Both the position numbers and the translations under genes were made by a program. A stretch of DNA of 21,016 nt from Nitrososphaeria archaeon (lineage in GTDB: Archaea; Thermoproteota; Nitrososphaeria; Geothermarchaeales; JDFR-13), in NCBI GenBank assembly GCA_027000765.1, contig JALTNJ010000100.1, forward strand, positions 1-21,016, given 5' to 3'. The notes beneath the pieces were generated by a model, which had not been told where the DNA came from, searched no databases, and worked only from the letters and a program-made list of their open reading frames with translations. Positions 1-8,336 of this stretch are shown piece after piece (positions within the stretch are counted from its first letter, which is position 1; each line of letters begins with the position of its first letter).

Positions 1-1100
1 CCCTACTTGATAATAATGTTGATCCCAAGAGAATCCTATACCTATCTCTTGAAGATGATCTCAACCTTGGGGAGGAGCTTGAGTTTTATGAGAAGAATGT
101 GTTGAGGGAGAAGCTGAGGGATACAAAGAAAGAGACCTATATCTTCTTAGATGAGGTGCAGTATAATAGCGAATGGTATTATATAACCGACTCTGTAAAG
201 GGTGGTAATGAGAAGGTCCGTATCATTGCCACATCGTCATATATTCTAGATGATCTGCCTAGTAATGTCAAGAAGATTTTTGTCAAGCCCTTAACCTTTA
301 GAGAGTATCTTGCGATTAAAAAGATATACCCTAAGACAGTTAAATTCGAGGTTCTGGATCTGAGGAGGAAATATGTCGAGTATCTACATTTATCAGAGGA
401 GTTCGACAGTTATCTACTTACAGGCGGCATCCCTTCATTGATGGATGTGGATGATATAAATGAGATCTCCAAGAGGGCTCGTAATGAGATTATTAATAAG
501 ATCATCTACATGTTGATACCTAGGGCTGAGAAGAGGAAGGAGCCTTATCTAGTTGAGAAGATACTAAAATATATCTCCTATTCAGTAGGGTCTCAAACAA
601 ATTATAACCATCTGTCTTCAATGCTTGGAAAGGATATCAGGACAATTATAAACTACTTCGACATAGCGATTAAATCCTTCTTGCTGTATCAGCTTAAGAA
701 TAAGATCGAGAGGGGTAGGAGCTCAAGGAAGCTGCCTAAGACTTATCCATATTCACCTGCCTATGCATATGCCTTCTATCCCGAGAAGTTCGGTACTGAC
801 GAGTATATAGGGAAGGTTATCGAGGGCTTTATAGCACTTCATCTAGATGCAAGGTTCTATTGGAAGAAGGCTAATAAGGAGATAAGTATTATATGGGAGA
901 GAGACGGCGTCGAGATACCTATCGTAGTCAACTATACAAAGAGGCTTAGTAGAAGGGAGATCAAGAAGATCGACACTGCGTTGAAGAAGGTTGAGAAGGA
1001 TATGGGTATTATAATCGCCAAGGATACGTTTGAAATAGTTAAGAAGGAGAGGGAGCTTTGGATAATGCCTCCTTGGTTACTGCTCCTGACCCTACCCTAA
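1..1100 (+). CDS. AAA ATPase, DUF4143-type archaeal ATP-binding protein, 5' end missing
   Basis: The reading frame is already open at base 3 and runs to TAA at 1098-1100. The gene therefore starts left of the window, and the GTG at 99 is internal. The visible part reads like the second half of an AAA_14 domain. A Walker B-like block (YIFLDEVQYNSEWY) is followed by a 'ATSSY' sensor-like segment and the PLTFREYL motif typical of this family. The last ~200 residues match the layout of the DUF4143 domain, ending in a hydrophobic PPWLLLL segment. The Walker A motif lies outside the window. Such ATPases are common in thermophilic archaea, often with no known role, and some have been linked to mobile or toxin-like loci. 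The stop lies 3 bases from the stop of the convergent reductase gene. The family call is firm; the cellular function is unknown. Confidence 0.85.
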   Translation, partial: LLDNNVDPKRILYLSLEDDLNLGEELEFYEKNVLREKLRDTKKETYIFLDEVQYNSEWYYITDSVKGGNEKVRIIATSSYILDDLPSNVKKIFVKPLTFREYLAIKKIYPKTVKFEVLDLRRKYVEYLHLSEEFDSYLLTGGIPSLMDVDDINEISKRARNEIINKIIYMLIPRAEKRKEPYLVEKILKYISYSVGSQTNYNHLSSMLGKDIRTIINYFDIAIKSFLLYQLKNKIERGRSSRKLPKTYPYSPAYAYAFYPEKFGTDEYIGKVIEGFIALHLDARFYWKKANKEISIIWERDGVEIPIVVNYTKRLSRREIKKIDTALKKVEKDMGIIIAKDTFEIVKKERELWIMPPWLLLLTLP

Positions 1101-1103
1101 TAT

Positions 1104-2246
1104 TTATAGGACTGCCTTTGCGAGTTTATAGGCTATTCCAGGATGCTTTAGTAGGCGCATAGCCACAGATCTAACGTTTTCTCCATTAGCTAGTCTCACT
1201 ATATCGTCGGGCTTCAATACATCTGCAAGCTGATTCAGCTCTTTATCATTCAACTTCTCGAGGAAGCGCATCACCTTTAGACTGAAGTTTATCTTATCGA
1301 TCCAATCTCTGTACTCGTCTACCCACCTCGCCATAGCCTTCTCCGACCAGTCACCCTCTGACACGGCTTGGGCAGCGACCTTACCCGCAGCAAGGCCTGC
1401 GACACCAGATGAATGTATACCTGCCCCGGTTAATGGTATGACTGTCCCTGCAGCGTCTCCAATTAATATGAATCCATCTCCATAGTTCTTACTAATCAAT
1501 CCTCCAATAGGCACAGGTGCCCCTCTATAGTCTATTATCTGGGCTCCTCCAAGCTCGTCTTCATGGGCCTTTACAAATGCATCTAGATACTTCTTAGCCA
1601 TTCCACCCCTTACTCCTATACCTACTTCAGCCACCTTCTCTCCCTTTGGAAATATCCATGCATAACCCTTTGGAGCAACCTCTGTCCCGAGATAGAATCT
1701 AGCTGATTCTGAGTCCTCGAGCTTTACGTTTACCATGAGATAAACTAGGGTGGGTATCGGCTCAGACTTTTCCCTTATGCCTAGGCTCTTGGCAACTATA
1801 GAATTATATCCATCTGCCCCGATCACAACCTTAGCAGTATAAGTCGTGTTGGTCGTCTTCACATGAAACATGTCCTCCTTCCTAATGACTGCCTCCACCT
1901 TCTCCCTAACATGGATCTCCGCTCCTTCTTCAGCCGCTTTAAGCGCGAGTTCCTGTAGATACATCGTCTTATTTATTGAGAATGTCGGGGCGTTGGATAC
2001 GTCGATATATTTACCGTTGGGTGCAAATACCCTTGGAATAACCTTATGTAGAATTATATATGGCTTTGGATCTATCCCCATATCCTTGAATGTGCCTAAG
2101 CTAGTCGCTTCTCCACATGGTTTCTTAGCCATTATGACCTCATTCTTCTCAAGTAAGAGTGTCTCTGCACCATACTTAGCTGCATTTATTGCAGCAGGTA
2201 TGCCTGCTGGGCCTGCTCCTACTACTATAACATCATAATGCCTCAT
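1104..2246 (-). CDS. geranylgeranyl reductase family FAD-dependent oxidoreductase
   Basis: This 380-residue flavoprotein probably saturates the geranylgeranyl chains of archaeal membrane lipids (digeranylgeranylglycerophospholipid reductase type). An N-terminal dinucleotide-binding motif, VVGAGPAG (residues 8-15), is followed by the family motif PCGEATS with Cys44. A YAWIFP motif lies at 195-200. The second FAD motif, GDAAGTVIPLTGAGIH, begins near residue 263. Length and motif order fit the archaeal GGR family. The start is ATG at 2244-2246, preceded by a GTGAT-type ribosome binding site. It has its own promoter in the 99-base gap downstream of rad50 and converges on the ATPase gene with a 3-base gap. 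Family members also include menaquinone- and chlorophyll-type reductases, so the exact lipid substrate is inferred. Confidence 0.9.
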   Translation of the reverse strand: MRHYDVIVVGAGPAGIPAAINAAKYGAETLLLEKNEVIMAKKPCGEATSLGTFKDMGIDPKPYIILHKVIPRVFAPNGKYIDVSNAPTFSINKTMYLQELALKAAEEGAEIHVREKVEAVIRKEDMFHVKTTNTTYTAKVVIGADGYNSIVAKSLGIREKSEPIPTLVYLMVNVKLEDSESARFYLGTEVAPKGYAWIFPKGEKVAEVGIGVRGGMAKKYLDAFVKAHEDELGGAQIIDYRGAPVPIGGLISKNYGDGFILIGDAAGTVIPLTGAGIHSSGVAGLAAGKVAAQAVSEGDWSEKAMARWVDEYRDWIDKINFSLKVMRFLEKLNDKELNQLADVLKPDDIVRLANGENVRSVAMRLLKHPGIAYKLAKAVL

Positions 2247-2316
2247 AGGTTATCACATCCATAGGCATATTCATCTACTGTCTTAATCACTCTGTTAATT
2301 ATTTGAAATGATGAGC

Positions 2317-2328
2317 TATATATTAAAA
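2317..2328 (-). promoter_or_regulatory. probable TATA element of the geranylgeranyl reductase gene
   Basis: On the minus strand this reads TTTTAATATATA, the most TATA-like stretch in the gap between the rad50 stop and the reductase start. It lies about 70 bases upstream of the start codon, implying a leader of roughly 45-50 bases. A second AT-rich stretch at 2294-2306 could serve instead. Confidence 0.4.
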
Positions 2329-2345
2329 TCTTTGACTAGATATAC

Positions 2346-4694
2346 TCATACCCTTATCTTCAGACGACTATAACCCTTCTCCTTAGTTACATCTACTATA
2401 CTCTTGAAGACCGGATGATTCTTAAGCTCGGTTTCATGGGATATCACGATAACTTGGGAATACATCTCCTCCTCAATTAATGACCCCAGCATCTCGGCAA
2501 TCAAGTTCTTATTCTCCTCATCCAATGGGCCGAATCCCTCGTCAATAATTATGAAATCAGGCGTGGTCCCACTTGAATGGAGGTGGCTCACCAACGAGCT
2601 TATCCCAAGTCTAATTGCAAAGCCTACAAGTGTCTTCTCTCCACCGCTAAGTGTAAGCCTATCTCTCAAGATATTATTAATATATATATGTAGCTCAACA
2701 CCCTTACCCCCCTCAGACACCCGGAAGTTTATCGAGGCCTCTGGGAATATCCTCGATAATATCCTATTCACCTCAGATGTGAGTAGGTCCTCGACAATGC
2801 TCTTTAGGAGGCTCCTTGGGAACATGCTCTCAGCAAAAACATAACTATCCAATAACCTCCATATCTTCTGTGTCTTCTCCATCTTAGCTAGCTCCTCTTT
2901 AAGTCTCTTTACCTCCTTAAACAGCTTCTCCTGTTCTCCCAACTCATCTAAATCCCGTTTTAGATTTACACTATCGGTGGTCAGCTTATCCCTCTTTTCT
3001 TCTAATTTAGTAATCCTCTCCTTCAGTTTCTCTAGTTTGCCAGTAAGCTCTTTATAGGCATTCATGTCTATCTCAGCCTTAAGCTTCTCTTCCTCTCCCT
3101 TTAACATATCTAGTTTTCCGAAGAGTTTCTTGCACTCTCCGATTACACGGAGTATTACTTCTAGTGTATGAATATCGCATTTGAATCCAAAAAATTGACT
3201 TATCTCCCCGAATATCTCTGTGACCTCAAGATTGGCTTCCTTCAGCTTTCTATCTATATCTTCTTTCTCATTAACAATATCCTCTTCTTTGTATTCCTCC
3301 AATGTATTTGCTAGGTGGTCTATAATGGTCTTTATACTGGATATCTCTTCCTTCTTTTTCCTAATATCCCTAAGTAGCTTTCTCATTACATTAATTCTCT
3401 CTTCGAGACTCTTCAACTCTATATTAACTTCTCTAATCTCCTTCTCCATCCTCTCTATAAGGTCACGCCTATGCTCATCATCCAAGTCCCTTCCGCATAC
3501 CGGGCACTTAGGCTCTTTTGTCGTCTTGAGTATCCCAAGGGATTCTCTTAGGCTTTCCAGCTTTTGATTAAGGCCTCCCTTCTCTCCTATAAGCTTATTC
3601 AGTTCCTTGTCAACCTCTTCAATAGAGCCTTTTCCAATTTCTTCCAATAACTTTCTTAACTTCTCTTCTTCACGTGTTTTCTCTTCTCTCCTCTTCTTCA
3701 AGTCTTCAAAATCTTTGATTATCTTTTCCAGTTCCTTCCTCCTCTTCTCCATCGTCTCTATAGAGGTTTTCAGATTATTAATTTCCCGGATCTTCTCTTC
3801 TATCAGAGGTATTTCATCGGGTTTACCCAGATATCCTCTAGACCTTATCTCATTCTCCGTCTTCTCTATCTCTTGGCTTATTTCCACTAACTTCTTCCTA
3901 GCCTTTTCCAAAGCTCCAATATCCCGTTCCAACTCACTTTTCTCCTTATCCAACTCCTTCTTTTCCTTCTCCAACTTCTTTATCTCTTTATTAACTGCTT
4001 TGAGTTCCTTCTTTAATTCCTTTCTTTTTTCTCTTATATCCTCAATTGAATCATACTTTAACATGCTCCTCGCTTGGCTAAGGCGTCCTTGAAGCTCCTT
4101 CATCCTTTTTTCAATTTCATCCATCTTTTTCTTTATAGCGTCTCTATACTTATCGAGTTCAATGTTCAGCAGCTTTAGCAGAAGATTTCTTCTCTCATAA
4201 TCCTTTTTCTCTATAAATGAGAATACCTCGCCTTGTCTAATCACTACTGAATTTAGGAATGTATTATAGTCGAATCCGATAATCGATTTTATCTTTTCAT
4301 CGACTTCCTCTCCGAATCCCTCCTTAACCCATCTCCCATTTCTCTGGATAAATAGAGTATTCTCCCAAACCCTATTTTTACCCATCTGTTTTTCCATCCT
4401 TATGATTCGGTAGAGATCGTTTCCAGCGGAGAATGTTAGGTCGACATATCCAGATAGCTTCCTACCCGCCGGTGTAATCAATTTCTTCGAGGAATCTCTC
4501 CCCCTAGGCCCTCGTCCATAGGCTCCTGAAAATAAGGCGAATGTTATGCCATCGACGAAGAACGTCGTTTTTCCTGCGCCGTTTGGCCCAGAGACGAAGA
4601 GTGGATATGCGAGGTCGCCGAAATCCAGTTCATTATCCACCCTACCATAGCTGGCGATGTTCTCCAGCTTGAGATGTAGTAGCCTCATCCTCAT
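2346..4694 (-). CDS. rad50: DNA double-strand break repair ATPase Rad50
   Basis: This 782-residue SMC-like ATPase partners Mre11 in processing DNA ends. Visible landmarks in order are Walker A GPNGAGKTT (36-44), Q-loop VIRQGEV (Gln154), a long charged coiled coil (about 165-390), the zinc hook CPVC (397-400), the returning coil (about 410-620), the ABC signature LSGGE (682-686), Walker B IIIDE (715-719), the D-loop GPLD, and an H-loop His753. All ATPase motifs are intact. As recalled, archaeal Rad50 proteins are often ~850-890 residues, so the coils here look somewhat short. It is the last gene of the nurA operon, 12 bases after the mre11 stop. Two ATGs are possible (4694 and 4688); the GGTG in the gap sits well for the first. 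Confidence 0.97.
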   Translation of the reverse strand: MRMRLLHLKLENIASYGRVDNELDFGDLAYPLFVSGPNGAGKTTFFVDGITFALFSGAYGRGPRGRDSSKKLITPAGRKLSGYVDLTFSAGNDLYRIIRMEKQMGKNRVWENTLFIQRNGRWVKEGFGEEVDEKIKSIIGFDYNTFLNSVVIRQGEVFSFIEKKDYERRNLLLKLLNIELDKYRDAIKKKMDEIEKRMKELQGRLSQARSMLKYDSIEDIREKRKELKKELKAVNKEIKKLEKEKKELDKEKSELERDIGALEKARKKLVEISQEIEKTENEIRSRGYLGKPDEIPLIEEKIREINNLKTSIETMEKRRKELEKIIKDFEDLKKRREEKTREEEKLRKLLEEIGKGSIEEVDKELNKLIGEKGGLNQKLESLRESLGILKTTKEPKCPVCGRDLDDEHRRDLIERMEKEIREVNIELKSLEERINVMRKLLRDIRKKKEEISSIKTIIDHLANTLEEYKEEDIVNEKEDIDRKLKEANLEVTEIFGEISQFFGFKCDIHTLEVILRVIGECKKLFGKLDMLKGEEEKLKAEIDMNAYKELTGKLEKLKERITKLEEKRDKLTTDSVNLKRDLDELGEQEKLFKEVKRLKEELAKMEKTQKIWRLLDSYVFAESMFPRSLLKSIVEDLLTSEVNRILSRIFPEASINFRVSEGGKGVELHIYINNILRDRLTLSGGEKTLVGFAIRLGISSLVSHLHSSGTTPDFIIIDEGFGPLDEENKNLIAEMLGSLIEEEMYSQVIVISHETELKNHPVFKSIVDVTKEKGYSRLKIRV

Positions 4695-4706
4695 ACCTCA
4701 TCCACC

Positions 4707-5906
4707 TTACTGTAGCTCCTCAAATAGTTTCCTAACATACTTCTTCATCTCGGCCTTATCCTCTGGCTTTATCTCCCCTAGGCTCTCGATATATTTCTCC
4801 ATCATCTCAAGAAGCCAGTCTCTCCTGTCTAGCCTAAGTCTACCGATCTCGATCTCTCCCTCAACCCTTCTAATATTCCTATCTATCCTATATCCAACCA
4901 CCCTCCTATTCGCTAAGAGATAATTATCTAGTGAAGACTCTTTTTCCCTCAGTTTTCTCCATCCAGCTATGTTAGTACGTATATTTATCCTTAGTAGAGA
5001 CCCTTCTATATCCTTATCCTCGAGGAAATCTATGATATTTGATAATGGGTCTTCATCACCCACATCCAAATCCGGGGTACTCACCATTTTAACGGGATCC
5101 ACACGTATAAAATCCACTTTAGGACTGGTGTCTCCCTCCACATCAACAATTATAAATCCCTTGTCTTCACCTGCCTCTCCAAAGTTCATCCTATCAATTG
5201 ATCCAGAGTAATACATATTATCATATCCTCTAATCACCTGATGAAGATGGATATGTCCCAAGGCGATATAATCAAATTCCTCCGGTATAAAGGAGGAGGG
5301 AGATATGCTTGCAATCAACTTATAATAGCTATTTGCCAATGGATCAGACTCGCTATACCTAGCGCCGGCTACATCGTAATGCGTAACTAGGATACGTATA
5401 TCCACGTCATTCATTTCTTTAATCATTAGTTCTACAAAACCTCTAATCTTCTCATCAGGATCTTCAGTATTTGATATCGGAATATATGGTAGAGGTAAGA
5501 CTCCTATCTTCTCCCCATCTACATCAAGCTTAATCGGCTTATCTGGAAGCCCCTCCTGATAATGTATATTCTCTATCCCCAGTCTAGATAAAACCACGAG
5601 AGGCGTGTGCATACCCCTCATCTTAGGCGCATCATGGTTTCCAGCGATCATTATCACCGGGATTCCATGGTCATAAAGTATCTTAAGCCTATCCACGAGG
5701 CGATGTGCATAGTGGTATGAGACAAATATATTGTTGAAGATATCGCCGCTAATTAGCACCATCTCAACTTGGTTGTCTATAGCATATCTAAAGCACTTAT
5801 CGATATTACCCAGTATATTTTCATTTACATGGCGCCCAACATTATGTCCCTTAAGGCTCTTAAATGATACTCCTAAATGAAGGTCGGATAAATGGAGTAT
5901 CTTCAT
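4707..5906 (-). CDS. mre11: DNA double-strand break repair nuclease Mre11
   Basis: This 399-residue manganese-dependent exonuclease/endonuclease of the calcineurin-like phosphoesterase fold forms the complex with Rad50. The metal and catalytic motifs are all visible: SDLHLG (Asp8, His10), SGDIFN (Asp55), GNHDAP (Asn90, His91), VTHYD (His176) and GHIHLH (His218, His220). The C-terminal ~120 residues are charged and probably carry the cap and Rad50-binding helices. The start ATG at 5904-5906 has GAGGTG six bases upstream. It follows herA by 19 bases and precedes rad50 by 12 bases, so co-transcription is nearly certain. Confidence 0.97.
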   Translation of the reverse strand: MKILHLSDLHLGVSFKSLKGHNVGRHVNENILGNIDKCFRYAIDNQVEMVLISGDIFNNIFVSYHYAHRLVDRLKILYDHGIPVIMIAGNHDAPKMRGMHTPLVVLSRLGIENIHYQEGLPDKPIKLDVDGEKIGVLPLPYIPISNTEDPDEKIRGFVELMIKEMNDVDIRILVTHYDVAGARYSESDPLANSYYKLIASISPSSFIPEEFDYIALGHIHLHQVIRGYDNMYYSGSIDRMNFGEAGEDKGFIIVDVEGDTSPKVDFIRVDPVKMVSTPDLDVGDEDPLSNIIDFLEDKDIEGSLLRINIRTNIAGWRKLREKESSLDNYLLANRRVVGYRIDRNIRRVEGEIEIGRLRLDRRDWLLEMMEKYIESLGEIKPEDKAEMKKYVRKLFEELQ

Positions 5907-5925
5907 CTAGACACCTCTCATATAG

Positions 5926-7695
5926 CTAGTCACGGGATAGATCATCATCATATAAACTCCTACTCCTCCTCATACCAAGATACTCTCTATATCTCTTCTC
6001 AAACTCCCTCGAGACCATCGAATAATCCTCTATGCTCAAGACGACAGGGAACTTTACAGCAGGGCCATATATAACTGCCTCCCCCGGCTTTAGAGAATAC
6101 ACTATACTCTCATATAGCTTCGGATTATCGATTCCAGTTAAGGCGGCTGATACATCCTTTGGATCTGTCAATGCAAATACCATATTCGTCCATATCATAC
6201 TAGTCACATCCGGATCAAGATCCCCGGGTTTCTGATCTATTGGAACAATTATAACTCCTCTCTTCCTCATCTCCCTCGCGATTACACCAAATGGGCTATA
6301 TGCTCCTGCTTTCCTCTCCAGGAACTTATGAGCCTCCTCCAAGAGGATTATTATCTTAGTGGGGGACTCCTCCATACCCTCGGCAATCTTTTCTTGAAGC
6401 TTTATCCTCAGTCTCTCGCCAATTAAATTGGCTAACGCCAGGTATACACTCATGGTCTTCTCATATCTACCCATGCTTATCACGACACTCTTGCCCTTAG
6501 GGTTAATGAGATACTCGACTATCTCGTCTATGGCTCTTGAATACTTCTTCTTAAATGATATCGGCATGTTGAGAAGCCTTATCAGTCTTCTTCTACCGGC
6601 CTTAAACGATTTTAGAGCCTCTGGTGCTTCACCGATCTCTTCTTCAATGGCATTAATAAGCTCAAATAAGGCTCTTCTAGTAATTGATCTATCCGAATCA
6701 ATGAACTTTGTCTCCCTCCTATCTATCAAGCTAATGATTTTATCTACAGTTTCCATAGAGAGTATTAGGCCTAGTATCCAGTATCCTGGGTCACTTAGGA
6801 TCGTGTTTCCACTCCTCTCCATAACCTTTCTTATCTTCTTCTCGAAAGTGGCTAGGTTATCGAGAAACGCTTGTGTCACGCCTAATGGCTCGATTATCAT
6901 CCTAAGATAACTGGATGGTAGATCATATAGGGGTATAGGTAGATACCTCATCTTAAACCTAGTAGTGTTCTCGATGTCTGGGGTGTATATGACAAACTCT
7001 TTCTTGAAGATGTTTGCTACGCCCCTTGCTATAGGCCGTCTATTGTTATCCAGAACCTCAAGTGAATATTCATCGTGCATATCAAATATGAGGAACCGGA
7101 TATCGATATAGTCCTCTTCACCACGGTTATAGAGTGTATAGAGAATTCCATATCCCACTAGGAGGTTGGCTATAAACGTCTTACCGCTACCGCTTTTACC
7201 ATATATCCCAAAATTTAGGTTGACTAGGTTCTTTATATCAACTGGAACCTCATATCCAACCTCGCCTATCAACTTCGGCCTTCCAAGTGGATACGTCTTC
7301 CGCCAATCAGGCTCTCCATAGTAAATCGCAATATCGTCTGGAACGGCCTTTATAAGCCTGGCTCCATAGGGAGGTATTGTATCGGGCTTCTCAGTGACCT
7401 TCTTCTCCTTAGAATACTTTGCAACTGGAATTAACCTAACTATATAATTGACGTATCTATCTCTAACTAGGGGTATTATCCCATCCCTAAACCTACTGGG
7501 GATATCCATCAATATAGATGGGTTAAGCTCACTGGTATACTGGACTTCATTGAGAATAGCTAGATATGAGTTTCTATCTGTATCTATGATAGCCAGGCTT
7601 CCAATCGGATAATCCTCCGGGTCCTCCCCTCTTATCAGGCACGCGACTATCCCTTTTTCAAATGAAGCCTCTAAAATACTCCCTATAACCTTCAT
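5926..7695 (-). CDS. herA: DNA double-strand break repair helicase/translocase HerA
   Basis: This hexameric FtsK-like DNA pump drives NurA during end resection. The N-terminal ~150 residues form the HAS-barrel region. Walker A GKSGSGKT (about 166-173) and FDMHDEY (about 204-210) follow, then the Walker B block ILLEEAHKF (about 450-458) and the conserved PIDQKPGDLDPDV region thought to carry the polar and finger residues. I place the start at the ATG at 7693-7695 (589 residues). That ATG overlaps the stop of the preceding gene as TAATG and has a GGTGGAG site just upstream. The in-frame GTG at 7702-7704 lies inside that ribosome binding site and would add three residues. Archaeal HerA proteins are usually about 500 residues, so this one is at the longer end. 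Confidence 0.96.
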   Translation of the reverse strand: MKVIGSILEASFEKGIVACLIRGEDPEDYPIGSLAIIDTDRNSYLAILNEVQYTSELNPSILMDIPSRFRDGIIPLVRDRYVNYIVRLIPVAKYSKEKKVTEKPDTIPPYGARLIKAVPDDIAIYYGEPDWRKTYPLGRPKLIGEVGYEVPVDIKNLVNLNFGIYGKSGSGKTFIANLLVGYGILYTLYNRGEEDYIDIRFLIFDMHDEYSLEVLDNNRRPIARGVANIFKKEFVIYTPDIENTTRFKMRYLPIPLYDLPSSYLRMIIEPLGVTQAFLDNLATFEKKIRKVMERSGNTILSDPGYWILGLILSMETVDKIISLIDRRETKFIDSDRSITRRALFELINAIEEEIGEAPEALKSFKAGRRRLIRLLNMPISFKKKYSRAIDEIVEYLINPKGKSVVISMGRYEKTMSVYLALANLIGERLRIKLQEKIAEGMEESPTKIIILLEEAHKFLERKAGAYSPFGVIAREMRKRGVIIVPIDQKPGDLDPDVTSMIWTNMVFALTDPKDVSAALTGIDNPKLYESIVYSLKPGEAVIYGPAVKFPVVLSIEDYSMVSREFEKRYREYLGMRRSRSLYDDDLSRD

Positions 7696-8336
7696 TATCT
7701 CCACCCCATAATACTTAGAAAATCATCTATAGCTGTTTTTAGAAAGGCGTCCCCTAGATTCATCTGGGTAATTACATCGAAAAAAGCCTTGAAAACTCCT
7801 TTTTCATCACCAAGTTTAGTGATCACATCCCGATTCCTCACAATGAATTCTCTTAGGAGTATCGGATCCCTAGCACCATGAAGCAAGTATCTAATTATAA
7901 TAAAGTTAGGGGTATCTTCATCATCTAGAAACAGGCTCTCTTTATCCTTATCTTCCATGTCATATGTGAAGTCGTGTAGCCTTGGAGACGGTCCGAAACC
8001 GATTTTAACATCTCCCTTTTCATCGGCATAGGCCACGTTCACCCCAGATATAGCATAGATATATAGCCTATCCGCATCTGGATATATCTCCTTCAACTCG
8101 TCGTGTCCAGTATGGAGTGGAGTGAACCCCTGCTCCCTCCTTGCTCTATGGATATTCTCATCTACGACAATTATCGGGTGATATATGCCACTGTCTATCA
8201 GGAGGATGTCCCCAATAGATATCTCAGGATATCTTTCGGGATATACGTATATGACGTACCTGTTTCCATTTATGCTTGCAACCTCGCCAACAGCAGTCTC
8301 TGAACCAGAATATCTAGATACCTTTATCTTCTTCAT
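7695..8336 (-). CDS. small HAS-barrel-like protein of the nurA-herA operon, function unknown
   Basis: The 213-residue protein begins MKKIKVSRYS. Residues ~14-60 look like a HAS barrel, the domain found at the N-terminus of HerA: a GEV-type first strand, an alternating hydrophobic strand (YVIYVYP), an SIGDILLID turn, then a hydrophobic strand. A middle region is acidic (130-142) and the C-terminal ~70 residues appear helical. There is no Walker motif and no obvious catalytic set, so it is not a split HerA, which has its own barrel next door. The start is the ATG at 8334-8336: it forms ATGA with the nurA stop and has a GGAGGTCA ribosome binding site. The upstream ATG at 8351 is part of that site. 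The domain call is by eye and moderate; a partner or regulator of HerA-NurA is inferred from position. Confidence 0.72.
   Translation of the reverse strand: MKKIKVSRYSGSETAVGEVASINGNRYVIYVYPERYPEISIGDILLIDSGIYHPIIVVDENIHRARREQGFTPLHTGHDELKEIYPDADRLYIYAISGVNVAYADEKGDVKIGFGPSPRLHDFTYDMEDKDKESLFLDDEDTPNFIIIRYLLHGARDPILLREFIVRNRDVITKLGDEKGVFKAFFDVITQMNLGDAFLKTAIDDFLSIMGWR

Noticed and set aside
2308..2314. ATGATGA resembling the C box of a C/D guide RNA
   Set aside because: No D box (CTGA) or C'/D' pair at suitable distance was found on the same strand.
3607..4092. 161-residue plus-strand frame across the rad50 coiled coil
   Set aside because: It is Ser/Phe-rich low complexity, the mirror of Lys/Glu-rich coil codons.
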